64,000 nucleotides of DNA, from NCBI RefSeq assembly GCF_000429305.1, contig NZ_KE386878.1, positions 112,876 through 176,875 of the forward strand, given 5' to 3'. The position numbers were made by a program, and so were the translations under genes. The stretch comes from Desulfovibrio inopinatus DSM 10711 (GTDB lineage: Bacteria > Desulfobacterota > Desulfovibrionia > Desulfovibrionales > Desulfovibrionaceae). The notes under the pieces were generated by a model. That model was not told the origin of the DNA, did no database searches, and saw only the letters and a list, made by a program, of their open reading frames with translations. Numbering within the stretch: the first letter of the stretch is position 1; every line of letters starts with the position of its first letter. Below, in pieces: positions 16,494-25,241 of this stretch.

Positions 16494-17471
16494 TTAAAAA
16501 TGGGTTTCTTCTTCCTTGAAAATTTGGATTGCTTTGTTTGATTTGACGCGACCAGGCATACCCTGGAATTTGCGAACACCTTGGATTTCGGCTTCAAGCA
16601 GATCATCGACATCGGTATCAAGCAACAGAATATCGCCTTCGTGTAAACTTAAGAGTTGACGTCCTGTAATTTGTGTGTGTCCAAGTCTGACAACCATTTC
16701 AACCGGCGTTTCCATCAAACGTTCTTTGAAGCGGGCTATCCATGCGTGGTCTACTTCAAGGCGTTCTGTCTGGAACGATGCATAGAGCTTTGATCGAATA
16801 GGTTCAATAGTGGCGTAAGGAAGGCACAGAATAAGCGAGCCGATAGCGTTTTCCAATTCCACTTCAAACGTCACGACAACGACAACGTCTGATGGCGGGA
16901 CAATGGCAGCAAACTGGGGGTTGATCTCCGAACGCACCAATTCAACGTGCACTTCGTGCACTGGACGCCATGAATCCTCGAGATTGGCCAGGGCGAGTTT
17001 GACCACCTTGCCTATAATAGCCTGCTCAATAGGGGTGAAGTCTCGTCCTTCGACTTTGGGTTGTGAGCCGGCTCCTCCAAAAAAATTTTCGACAAGGGCA
17101 AAAACGAGACGCGAATCCACGACCATGATGGCATTGCCGCGCAGAGGATCAAGTTTGAATATATTAATGGATGTCGGCACGGGCAGAGAGCGCATGAAAT
17201 CGCCAAATTTGGACATATCGATGGATATGGGGTTCACATCGGCACGCTTCCGCATAGCATTTGCCATCGCGTTGGTTGCTAGCCGGGCGAAGCGGTCGTT
17301 GATAATTTCCATAACTGGCATACGCCCACGGATAATACGATCCTGATTGGACAAATCGAAAGGAACAATCCCTGACTCATCTTCCAGGATGTCGCTTTCG
17401 GCTTCGACCTCGCCGCCTGTCAACCCTCGTAATAGGGTATCGACTTCATCTTGAGAAAGTATTTTGCTCAT
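16494..17471 (-). CDS. fliM: Flagellar motor switch protein FliM, copy B
   Basis: 325 residues, same length and domain order as copy A: CheY-binding N-terminus, CheC-like middle domain, SPOA C-terminus ending SNKAIQIFKEEETHF. Counted by eye, 308 of 325 residues agree with copy A, whereas the DNA differs at many third positions, so the duplication is not recent and both copies appear to be under selection. Copy B lies upstream in the transcription direction; the 214-bp gap before copy A could hold a separate promoter. Which copy is used in the motor cannot be told. Confidence 0.95.
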   Translation of the reverse strand: MSKILSQDEVDTLLRGLTGGEVEAESDILEDESGIVPFDLSNQDRIIRGRMPVMEIINDRFARLATNAMANAMRKRADVNPISIDMSKFGDFMRSLPVPTSINIFKLDPLRGNAIMVVDSRLVFALVENFFGGAGSQPKVEGRDFTPIEQAIIGKVVKLALANLEDSWRPVHEVHVELVRSEINPQFAAIVPPSDVVVVVTFEVELENAIGSLILCLPYATIEPIRSKLYASFQTERLEVDHAWIARFKERLMETPVEMVVRLGHTQITGRQLLSLHEGDILLLDTDVDDLLEAEIQGVRKFQGMPGRVKSNKAIQIFKEEETHF

Positions 17472-18169
17472 GCCGTATCCAAGGCGTTGATGGAAAATGT
17501 CCTAAAGTGACCTGTTTCATGAGATTCAAACATCTCGATAAAACGAGTTTGAAGATCAAAGCGTTGACTCGGTTTACCGATTGCGATCGATTCTGTCTAC
17601 TCTCGGTAACGATTTAAGCCTTTACTGGGATTAGAGTTGGTTGTTTCTTGTCATATTGATCTAGAAAACGAGCATCTCTCTTGAGCATTGATGCCGAATG
17701 GAACTGCTCCAATAGAAAAAATGCTGTTTTTGTCAATCTTGACGTGTCGGTACTCTGTTGTTTTGTTCATGAATTCAGAGTTATTTACTCGCTTATTAGG
17801 TAGTATGACAGGATTGAAATGAGAATGCTTTGGTATGCGCTTCACCTCGTTTCTTGAGTCGTATTACGCACTTTTCATCGTCGAATATATTATGGTAGTG
17901 TAAGTTGAAAATTATTTTTTCAGCTTGAGAAGAATTCTGATAGTATTCACGGGGATGTTCTGTTAAAAGAAAAATACTATACTGGAATGTTCACTTTTTT
18001 GTTGAGTATGTCGTACACATTATTTGAAAATTATTCTGATGGAAAAGAGTGTTGTAGCGTTCCTTTTTTTTCGCTTCTATCTTTACAGGATTATTGCATA
18101 ATGGTAGATATAAATGGAGTTTATTCCCCTTTCGGATTTTAACAACGCCGACTTAACGGAGGGATGGCC
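17472..18169. other. AT-rich intergenic region
   Basis: About 700 bases between divergent transcription units, visibly richer in A and T than its surroundings, especially 17690-18130. No supported gene; it probably carries promoters for fliM (minus) and for the 18170 operon (plus). Confidence 0.5.
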
Positions 18170-18403
18170 ATGAGTGTTCCAAGCAAGTCAAACAAGACTT
18201 GGACAGACATTGTAACGGGTAAGAAGACGTATCAGTTGAAGTTTCTTGCTGCAAAGATTCTTCTCGGAAGACTGACACATGCTGTTAAGGATGACCCTTC
18301 TCCTGGGAACATCCAAAAAAGTATCGATCAACTGCATGCATTGTTTTCTAAAAACGCCCATATGCCGAACGTTCAGGAAGATATTAAAACTATTTTTGGC
18401 TAG
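18170..18403 (+). CDS. Small protein, first gene of an uncharacterised pair
   Basis: 77 residues, basic and helical, with no recognised domain (TWTDIVTGKKTYQLKFLAAKIL). The ATG at 18170 is chosen because GGAGGG ends six bases upstream; an ATG at 18164 is too close to that site. It precedes the next gene by only 8 bp, so both are co-transcribed. Function unknown. Confidence 0.65.
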   Translation: MSVPSKSNKTWTDIVTGKKTYQLKFLAAKILLGRLTHAVKDDPSPGNIQKSIDQLHALFSKNAHMPNVQEDIKTIFG

Positions 18404-18411
18404 GAGGAGCT

Positions 18412-19413
18412 ATGAGCCAGGCCATCATGTCGATCGATGAGGTGAAGGGACTTATTGAAAAGGGCCGGATCCTGCTTCTCTCCGGAGACGAAGCCGTACT
18501 TGGACAGTTGCCTCAAGGGAAGTGGATCGGGGGAACCATTCCATATTTTATGTCTAAGAAACACGGTGGAATCTCCACCAAGGAAATGGTGTTTTGCACT
18601 GATTTAAGCGATGCGGTTGAAAGTGCCAACATCATAGAATATAATGAAAACTCTTTGGCCAAAGTGTATTCTGAGGCTCCGGAAGATGGATTCTGTTTTG
18701 TTTTGATCCCCGCACTGTCTCAAACTCATTTGACCTTTGCTTTGAACGCCCCGAATTATAAAGATTTCGGTGTACGCCCGCTGATCGGCTGGATTACCGG
18801 TGTGCACTTGGACGATTTGGGGAAAGTGGCTCCCAAAGTCATAAATGGTGAAACAGGCAAATTTTTGGAAGATGCAGCCTTGGTGATGCAAGCCAAGTTG
18901 CCTCAAGGCAAAGCCGCTGATATCGGCATCATCAATTTGTTTGAGCAAGGCGACGGCGACATTTTGACTTTTCCGCAGGATGGATTTTCTGCCACCGATG
19001 TTTTCGTCAATGGCGAAAAGCAGAACTTTGCGGAATATCTGACGAAAAATAATTTTGATACGAAGTTGCCTTTGGTTGCAGACTATTACGGCGCCTCGGT
19101 GAATATTAGCTTTCAGGCCGTTGATACAGACGCCGGTGAAGTGAAATTCTATGCGCCGGTTTTCAGCTCTATTCGTTACAAGCACGCCAAACCTGTTGGC
19201 GATTATGTTAATGAATTCACGGAAAAACTTAAAAGTGAATGCGGCTTGGATGAGAATCGCCTTCTTTTTTCCTGCAACTGCATCCTCAATTACCTCTACT
19301 CGGAACTTGAAGGTAAAAAGACTGACCCCATGGTTGGGCCAATCACCTTCGGCGAAATCGCTTACCAATTATTAAATCAAACGCTCGTGTATCTTGAGAT
19401 TCACGACGTCTAA
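18412..19413 (+). CDS. Uncharacterised protein with a FIST-C-like C-terminus
   Basis: 333 residues, cytoplasmic. The N-terminal part is unfamiliar (LLSGDEAVLGQLPQGKWIGGTIPYFM). The last 60 residues, with CNCILNYLYSEL and ITFGEIAYQLLNQTLVYLEI, resemble the end of FIST C domains (usually a GE-I...NQT pattern), a ligand-sensing module in signal-transduction proteins. The pair with the 77-residue gene and the strong terminator after it define a compact operon. The similarity is by eye and the function is unknown. Confidence 0.6.
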   Translation: MSQAIMSIDEVKGLIEKGRILLLSGDEAVLGQLPQGKWIGGTIPYFMSKKHGGISTKEMVFCTDLSDAVESANIIEYNENSLAKVYSEAPEDGFCFVLIPALSQTHLTFALNAPNYKDFGVRPLIGWITGVHLDDLGKVAPKVINGETGKFLEDAALVMQAKLPQGKAADIGIINLFEQGDGDILTFPQDGFSATDVFVNGEKQNFAEYLTKNNFDTKLPLVADYYGASVNISFQAVDTDAGEVKFYAPVFSSIRYKHAKPVGDYVNEFTEKLKSECGLDENRLLFSCNCILNYLYSELEGKKTDPMVGPITFGEIAYQLLNQTLVYLEIHDV

Positions 19414-19422
19414 GTCCTCTTG

Positions 19423-19462
19423 AAGGCCCGGAACAACTCCATTGTTCCGGGCCTTTTCTTTT
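19423..19462 (+). terminator. Strong intrinsic terminator
   Basis: AAGGCCCGGAACAA pairs with TTGTTCCGGGCCTT around a five-base loop, followed by TTCTTTTG. The rest of the gap to 19786 shows no gene. Confidence 0.92.
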
Positions 19463-19786
19463 GTTTCTTCCGTTATGAAACATGCAATGCATAGAGTGCC
19501 CGATGTCATCGGACCTGAGATATCTCAGGAGCATTGGAAGCATGTCATTATACCTTGGGTTGCAGTTCATTTTTTTTTCGGATAGAGTTCCCCCCTCTTT
19601 CATGTACAATTCAAGCCGTATCCGAAGCACTATGCGCACGCTCTGTCTGAATAACTATTCATCTGCTTGCCTCCAAGATTCATGGTGGACCGGCTCGTGT
19701 TGCCGATCTTCTTGATATCTTGTCCTTCGCCGCTTCGGTCCTTATTTCTTCTCCTCCACACCTCTTAAGCGAAAAGGCAAAATGCC

Positions 19787-22700
19787 ATGCCAGAAAAAAA
19801 ACCTCATATTTCTCTTCCTTTGGAACGTCTGATCCCGAGAGTTCTCGGGATTTCGCTGCAAGAAGTCGATGCCTTCCCTGAAGACGTAGCTGAACTCACG
19901 AAACGTCTGGCTGCCGAACTTTTTCTCGTGATTTACAATCCCTTTATTGATGCTGAAGACGTTCGTGCCAGTGCCAATAAACGGTTGCAGAAAGCGAGCA
20001 ATGTGACGTCGTCTGACTATATGAAGATTCTGCGGCAAAGCGTGGCATTGTTTTGGAAGCAGTACGAAGAAGACCGGGCTTTCATTACGAGTGTTATTGA
20101 ACGGCTTCGCGAGCATCTTCCTGAAAAGAATATTCTCACCAGTGCGAATCATCGTGTTGAGTGCGCCACCGATGCCACCGATCTTCGTATGGCACTTCCC
20201 ATGGCCGTGCTTACCCCGAATTCTATTGATCAGATTCAAGCGATACTGCGGTTGGCCAATGAAATGCATTTTGCCGTCATTCCCCGCGGTGGCGGATCCG
20301 GTTTGACCGGTGGGGCCATTCCTGGAGATGGTCGTGCCGTGGTGTTGAGTCTCTCTCGTTTAAAAAAGATTTTGGATATCGACGAAGAGCAAAAATTATT
20401 ATGCGCGCAGGCTGGTGTTCTCACCTTGAATGCCATCAATGCCGCCGCTGAGAAAAATCTTTTGTTGACGGTGGACCCGGCATCCAAGGCGGCATCGTCG
20501 CTCGGTGGGAATATTTCGGAAAATGCGGGTGGTCCCTTTGCGTTTGAATATGGGACCACTTTGGACAATATCGAAAGCTACAAAGTCGTACGTCCGGATG
20601 GGTCGCTTGTTTCCGTGGCACGTCGCGACCATCCTCGCCACAAAATCATGCCTGATGAAACGGCGATTTTTGATGTTCGCAATGAGTCGGATGAGATTAT
20701 CGATGAAATTCGGTTGAGTGGCGATGAAATTCGCGGAAAAGCATTGGGCAAAGACGTTACCAACAAATTTCTTGGCGGTCTACCTATTGTCCAAAAAGAA
20801 GGCGTGGATGGAATTGTCTGCGAAGCATGCTTTACGCTGTATGAAAAACTTGCGTACTCGCGGACGCTTTGCTTGGAATTCTATGGTCGAAGCATGCATA
20901 AAGCCATGCTTGTTATTCGCGACGTTGTCGGCCTTCGCGATACAATTCGGACACAAGGCGATTTGGTTAAAATATCGGCCTTGGAAGAATTTGGCCCCAA
21001 ATATGTCACTGCCATTGATTACCAAAAGAAGTCCGGCCAGTACGAAGGGGATCCAATCTCCGTTCTGCTGTTGCAACTGGATTCCAATGACGAAGAAGCA
21101 CTGGACAAAGCCGTCGGTGAAATTGTGGATATCGCCACTCCGTATGAGCAGGTCGATATCTTTGTAGCCCATGACGAAAAAGAGTCGGAACTGTTTTGGG
21201 AAGACCGGCATAAATTGTCTGCTATTTCCAAGAGAACATCCGGATTTAAGATTAACGAAGATATCGTTATTCCCTTGAGTGTTGTTCCCGAGTTTTCCGA
21301 TTTTCTTGAACAACTCAATTTGTATTATACGTCCAAAGCATATCGTCTGGCCCTGCAGAAGGTCAGTCAACTTGCCGGTATTCCGCCTTCGGACGAGTTT
21401 GTTAGTATGGAAATGCAGTTCGCGGCCGGTATCTTACGCGGAACCCATAACGCCAAAGACTTAAGCGATACCGAGCTGCAAGTGCAGACATCCTTTTTCT
21501 TTAAAGATCTGCAAAGCCGTTATCCCAAAGAAGCCAAGCCTATTGCTGCAATTTTTGATAACATGCTGGCAACGCGAATCGAAGTGGCCAACCATATGCA
21601 CGCCGGAGATGGCAACTGCCATGTGAATATTCCGGTCAATTCCAATGACGCGGAAATGATGCGTCAGGCTCTGGAAGCAGCAGACAAAGTTTTTGAAAAA
21701 GTTACGGAGCTTGGTGGTGCGATTTCGGGCGAACACGGCATTGGCATCACGAAAATTGGATTTTTGGCCGAGGACAAGATTCGTGCTCTTCGGGAATACA
21801 AGGAGAGGGTTGACCCGAATAATGTGCTCAATCCGGGAAAGCTCGTCACACGTGAACTTGCATTCGAGCCGTATACTTTTTCGTTCAACCGTCTTATCCG
21901 CGACTTGAAGAAAACGGCATTGCCGGAAAAAGACAGGCTCATTGCACTGTTGACAAATATTCAAGTCTGCACGCGTTGTGGGAAGTGCAAACAGGTTTGT
22001 CCCATGTACAACCCTGAACGCGGCCTCATGTTCCATCCCCGGAATAAAAATATCAGTTTAGGGGCACTCATCGAAGCCGTGTATTATTCCCAATTACAGC
22101 ACGGTCGACCTGACCCGTTTTTGCTCGATAAGCTGCGTGAGTTGGTAGAACATTGTACAGGATGCGGAAAATGTGTGGCGGCCTGCCCGGTCAAGATTAA
22201 TACGCCGGATGCAACCCTGCACATGCGTGCCTTTTTGCATGAAAAAGGGGCCGCTGGCCATCCGCTAAAAATGCGTGTTTTGAATTTTCTGGCCGATGAT
22301 CCAGCCAATCGCATTCCAAAAGCAGCGAAAGCGGCTGCATGGGGACAAGCCTTCCAGAATCGTATCACTGGTTTGATACCGGCAGCGTGGCGGAACCGCT
22401 TTGAAAATCCCATGTTACATGGTCCCGGTCCGCTTGTAGGATTCAAGAATCTTTCCGAGACACTGCATCTGGACAAAGGGTCGTGTTTTGTTCCAGAGAA
22501 TGCTGCACTGTTGTCGGAAACGGTCTTTTATTTTCCTGGTTGCGGTGCCGGGTTGTTTTATCGATCCATTGGCATGGCTGCATTGCATTTGTTGCTCAAA
22601 GTCGGTGCGTCGGTCATCATGCCCGATGTGCATCTGTGTTGTGGCTATCCGTTGCTCGTGAGCGGATGCGAAGAAGCCTATGCTAAGAATAAACGGCGTA

Positions 22701-23320
22701 ATTTGGAAAATCTTCTTGAATTGTTTCATAAGGCTGGAAACAAGGGCCTGCGACCCAAATATGTTTTGACGTCGTGTGGAACCTGCCGCGAAGGTCTGTC
22801 GCATTATGACTTCAAGGGTGATGCCGGCGTTGACCTTATTCATCAGGATGTCACGCAATATCTTATGACGAAACTTGACGCACCGAGCACTTTTTCTGCG
22901 GAAGACATCTTGTACCATGCGTCCTGTCATAGTGAGTGGAGCGGTATTTCTTCCTCCAAAGTTCCGGAAGCATATCGCCAGACATTGAGCGATCTGACGG
23001 GAGATAACGTCTTCCTGTCTCCGGGGTGCTGCGGAGAATCCGGACTTGGTGCGATGACGTCGCCGGAAATTTACAACAAGATTCGTGAGAAAAAGCAGGA
23101 ACAACTCGAAAAGGATTTCACAAAGATTCCGGAGTCGGGGCCTGTGATCGTCGGTTGCCCCTCGTGCAAGATCGGTATTAAACGAAGCTTGATTGACATG
23201 AAGCGAAAAAATACGGTCATGCATTCGTTGGAATATCTTGCTGAACGCACTGATGGCCCGGATTGGAAGAAAACCTTACGGCGAAATGTCGTTCCGCAAG
23301 CCCAATTGATTGAAAAATAA
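19787..23320 (+). CDS. FAD/Fe-S oxidoreductase (D-lactate/glycolate dehydrogenase type)
   Basis: 1177 residues, four parts. An N-terminal helical region of about 110 residues; an FAD-binding PCMH domain with PRGGGSGLTGG at 166-176; an FAD-linked oxidase C domain with HAGDGNCHV near 605 and HGIGITK near 650; and a GlcF/LldE-like Fe-S half with CTRCGKCKQVCP near 727, CTGCGKCVAACP near 786 and two CCG segments near 949 (CCGYPLL) and 1079 (CCGESGL). This fuses the GlcD and GlcF functions. The likely reaction is 2-hydroxyacid oxidation with electrons sent to membrane carriers. Monocistronic, with a terminator following. Confidence 0.88.
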   Translation: MPEKKPHISLPLERLIPRVLGISLQEVDAFPEDVAELTKRLAAELFLVIYNPFIDAEDVRASANKRLQKASNVTSSDYMKILRQSVALFWKQYEEDRAFITSVIERLREHLPEKNILTSANHRVECATDATDLRMALPMAVLTPNSIDQIQAILRLANEMHFAVIPRGGGSGLTGGAIPGDGRAVVLSLSRLKKILDIDEEQKLLCAQAGVLTLNAINAAAEKNLLLTVDPASKAASSLGGNISENAGGPFAFEYGTTLDNIESYKVVRPDGSLVSVARRDHPRHKIMPDETAIFDVRNESDEIIDEIRLSGDEIRGKALGKDVTNKFLGGLPIVQKEGVDGIVCEACFTLYEKLAYSRTLCLEFYGRSMHKAMLVIRDVVGLRDTIRTQGDLVKISALEEFGPKYVTAIDYQKKSGQYEGDPISVLLLQLDSNDEEALDKAVGEIVDIATPYEQVDIFVAHDEKESELFWEDRHKLSAISKRTSGFKINEDIVIPLSVVPEFSDFLEQLNLYYTSKAYRLALQKVSQLAGIPPSDEFVSMEMQFAAGILRGTHNAKDLSDTELQVQTSFFFKDLQSRYPKEAKPIAAIFDNMLATRIEVANHMHAGDGNCHVNIPVNSNDAEMMRQALEAADKVFEKVTELGGAISGEHGIGITKIGFLAEDKIRALREYKERVDPNNVLNPGKLVTRELAFEPYTFSFNRLIRDLKKTALPEKDRLIALLTNIQVCTRCGKCKQVCPMYNPERGLMFHPRNKNISLGALIEAVYYSQLQHGRPDPFLLDKLRELVEHCTGCGKCVAACPVKINTPDATLHMRAFLHEKGAAGHPLKMRVLNFLADDPANRIPKAAKAAAWGQAFQNRITGLIPAAWRNRFENPMLHGPGPLVGFKNLSETLHLDKGSCFVPENAALLSETVFYFPGCGAGLFYRSIGMAALHLLLKVGASVIMPDVHLCCGYPLLVSGCEEAYAKNKRRNLENLLELFHKAGNKGLRPKYVLTSCGTCREGLSHYDFKGDAGVDLIHQDVTQYLMTKLDAPSTFSAEDILYHASCHSEWSGISSSKVPEAYRQTLSDLTGDNVFLSPGCCGESGLGAMTSPEIYNKIREKKQEQLEKDFTKIPESGPVIVGCPSCKIGIKRSLIDMKRKNTVMHSLEYLAERTDGPDWKKTLRRNVVPQAQLIEK

Positions 23321-23370
23321 ATCAACGATGACAAGATGTTGAATGGAATAGTCGTTGTGTAACAAATATC

Positions 23371-23406
23371 ACGGCCGTCATGCCTAAAGCATGGCGGCCG
23401 TTTTTG
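23371..23406 (+). terminator. Terminator after the FAD/Fe-S oxidoreductase
   Basis: ACGGCCG...CGGCCGT stem with inner CATGC/GCATG pairing and a five-base loop, followed by TTTTTGAT. Confidence 0.85.
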
Positions 23407-23460
23407 ATATGTATGGGGCAGCACGCTGTTTCTTTTGGACGTACTGCCATGTGTTTCCAA

Positions 23461-23499
23461 CCAAAGGGCCGGACATCGTATGATGCCCGGCCCTTTGGT
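23461..23499 (-). terminator. Long hairpin after the membrane redox pair
   Basis: CCAAAGGGCCGG pairs with CCGGCCCTTTGG, with further inner pairing. It lies about 30 bases past the minus-strand stop at 23528. There is no clear T-run, so it may act as a 3' stabiliser. Confidence 0.5.
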
Positions 23500-23527
23500 T
23501 GGAAGGTTGGGAGGCGAAGAAAATATA

Positions 23528-24010
23528 TTAGGAAGTGATGACGCGGAAGTTTCGTTTTTTCAGGAGCAGTGTTGTCAGTGACAGTACTCCCCATATAATA
23601 ACGGAAAAGAGGTGAATCCAGTCGATCAACAAGGTTGTTGTTGGGCTAAAGAAAATATTGGGTTCATTTTTCAATACTCGGAAAATTCCTGTGACAATGA
23701 TAAGACCGATGAGACTAAACTTCGCTATCCCGACGGACGTCACAGCGAACTGTGTTTTCAAGACGGTGATATACCGAGTGACGAGATTAAAAGTGATGTA
23801 TAAAAACACCGCGGCGAGGATATAATGCAGGATATTCGTCAGGTAAAAATCGGCTAACCAACCCATTCCGGGAATGTCGGCAATATAATACCGTTTGAAA
23901 ATGGGCATTTGGGCAAAGCCGGTCAGTGCAAGACCAAAAACAAGCCATTTCCACACCCGAATCATTGCAGGGGAAACCAGCGCCTCTGCCTTGACCACCG
24001 TATTAGTCAT
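23528..24010 (-). CDS. Four-helix membrane subunit, cytochrome-b-like
   Basis: 160 residues with four predicted membrane helices (about 17-37, 53-80, 93-112, 125-148). Histidines in the second (NILHYIL) and fourth (DWIHLFS) helices are placed as possible heme b ligands, as in gamma subunits of periplasmic oxidoreductases. It overlaps the Fe-S protein gene by 8 bp, so the two are made together and probably form one membrane complex that exchanges electrons with menaquinone. No catalytic subunit is adjacent. Confidence 0.75.
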   Translation of the reverse strand: MTNTVVKAEALVSPAMIRVWKWLVFGLALTGFAQMPIFKRYYIADIPGMGWLADFYLTNILHYILAAVFLYITFNLVTRYITVLKTQFAVTSVGIAKFSLIGLIIVTGIFRVLKNEPNIFFSPTTTLLIDWIHLFSVIIWGVLSLTTLLLKKRNFRVITS

Positions 24011-24995
24011 GATGATTCTCCTTCCCGCCTTGATTGGATAAGAAGCTTTTCACTTTCCATAATCCGGCAACCATACCAGCGACAGGAGCAACCATAACGG
24101 CATAGCCAATGTTCTCTTCGTTTTCCATGGAGTTTGGAACTACAGACAAACTCGGTTTTCCCGGCCCTTTGTCAATTGCCGCGTTGAGTTTTTCAAACGG
24201 CACAGGAGAGACGTAGAATGTATTGGTCCCGCCGTTTTCTTCAACGCCATACAGGTATCCGTTTTTTTCTTTGGCCATGCGTTGAGCCAAGGCAAGCATT
24301 TCGTCGCGCGGTCCAATAGTTTGGACTTCTTGTGGACATACCTCAATGCAGGCCGGTTTTTCACCTTTGGTCAGGCGATCGTAACACCGGTCGCATTTGT
24401 ACATGACGCCGTTGCCCGCAAAACTAGGCAGTAATCGCAGATACAGCCCGACCCCGGTTTGTCGTTGGGGGATGTCCCAAGGACAGACCGTTTTACATTT
24501 GGCTCCACCAAGACACAAATCGGTTTCAATACGAACGACGCCGTTTTCTTGTTTCCTGGCTGCGCCAAAAGGGCATAGGTTGGCACAAGGTGGGTTCGTG
24601 CAATGAAGACACCGGCGGGGGACATTGATGTCATAGGATTGGCCTTCATGTTCCACCTGAGCAGACTGAATGAAGAGCCAGTTATACGGTGTCAGCCGGT
24701 CATTGACATCACGTTTATCTGACCAGTCCGACACTTTTACACGCGGCGGATACATTGTAGGAAAAGGCTTTTGGGGCTCGGGAAACTTGGCCGCATTGGC
24801 TTCGTGGCAGGCATCGACGCATGCGCCACAGGCAATGCATTTTTCCAGGTCGAGCACTGTGGCCAGCTCTTGAGAGCTGGAAGTGCTATCGGTTGCAGCT
24901 GCCGCAACGCTCGGCATGGCAGTGACGGCAGCAGAAACGCCCAAAGTCTTGAGAAAAGATCGTCGTGAAAGCAGAGGCGAAGATGGGGTTGTCAT
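24003..24995 (-). CDS. Tat-exported HybA-like four-cluster Fe-S protein
   Basis: 330 residues. A twin-arginine signal, LLSRRSFLKTLGVSAAV, sends the folded protein to the periplasm. Four cysteine groups follow, as in HybA/FdnH-type subunits: CIACGACVDACH, CLHCTNPPCANLCP, CLGGAKCKTVCP and CDRCYDRLTKGEKPACIEVCP. Near the C-terminus a hydrophobic segment (GYAVMVAPVAGMVAGLW) would anchor it. The start at 24995 gives the Tat signal directly. With the downstream membrane subunit it forms an electron-transfer pair lacking a catalytic subunit. A sigma54-type promoter lies upstream. Confidence 0.85.
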   Translation of the reverse strand: MTTPSSPLLSRRSFLKTLGVSAAVTAMPSVAAAATDSTSSSQELATVLDLEKCIACGACVDACHEANAAKFPEPQKPFPTMYPPRVKVSDWSDKRDVNDRLTPYNWLFIQSAQVEHEGQSYDINVPRRCLHCTNPPCANLCPFGAARKQENGVVRIETDLCLGGAKCKTVCPWDIPQRQTGVGLYLRLLPSFAGNGVMYKCDRCYDRLTKGEKPACIEVCPQEVQTIGPRDEMLALAQRMAKEKNGYLYGVEENGGTNTFYVSPVPFEKLNAAIDKGPGKPSLSVVPNSMENEENIGYAVMVAPVAGMVAGLWKVKSFLSNQGGKENHHD

Positions 24996-25074
24996 ATTCG
25001 TTATTTCATTTCCTGGCTTGTGGTTCGATGGAAAAAGTGTTGGCGAACCGAATGAGCTTTCTTCTGCGCCGAAT

Positions 25075-25091
25075 AAGCAGATTTCGTGCCG
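25075..25091 (-). promoter_or_regulatory. Candidate sigma54 (-24/-12) promoter of the redox pair
   Basis: On the minus strand GGCACGAAATCTGC has GG (-24) and GC (-12) exactly ten bases apart, matching the sigma54 consensus except for the leading T and the first T of TTGC. Transcription would begin near 25065, about 70 bases before the Fe-S protein start. Confidence 0.7.
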
Positions 25092-25168
25092 TTTGAAGGG
25101 ATTTAACAAAACCCCTTTGAAACATGGGGAATAGAGAGAAATACCGAACAATATCGTGTACACAAATG

Positions 25169-25190
25169 AGCAGGTGATTGCACACCTGCT
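25169..25190. promoter_or_regulatory. Palindrome, candidate activator-binding site
   Basis: AGCAGGTG-N6-CACCTGCT, perfect 8-bp arms. Its centre is about 100 bases upstream of the -12 element, a typical enhancer distance for sigma54 activators. It also lies just upstream of the activator gene, so it could mediate autoregulation. Confidence 0.6.
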
Positions 25191-25241
25191 TAAACAATTG
25201 TATATTTGGACAATATGAGACAAATATATGGAGGAGGATTC

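Noticed and set aside
17690..17824. 44-codon open frame in the AT-rich gap upstream of the 18170 operon
   Set aside because: Weak ribosome site and an opposing open frame over the same bases; nothing supports expression.
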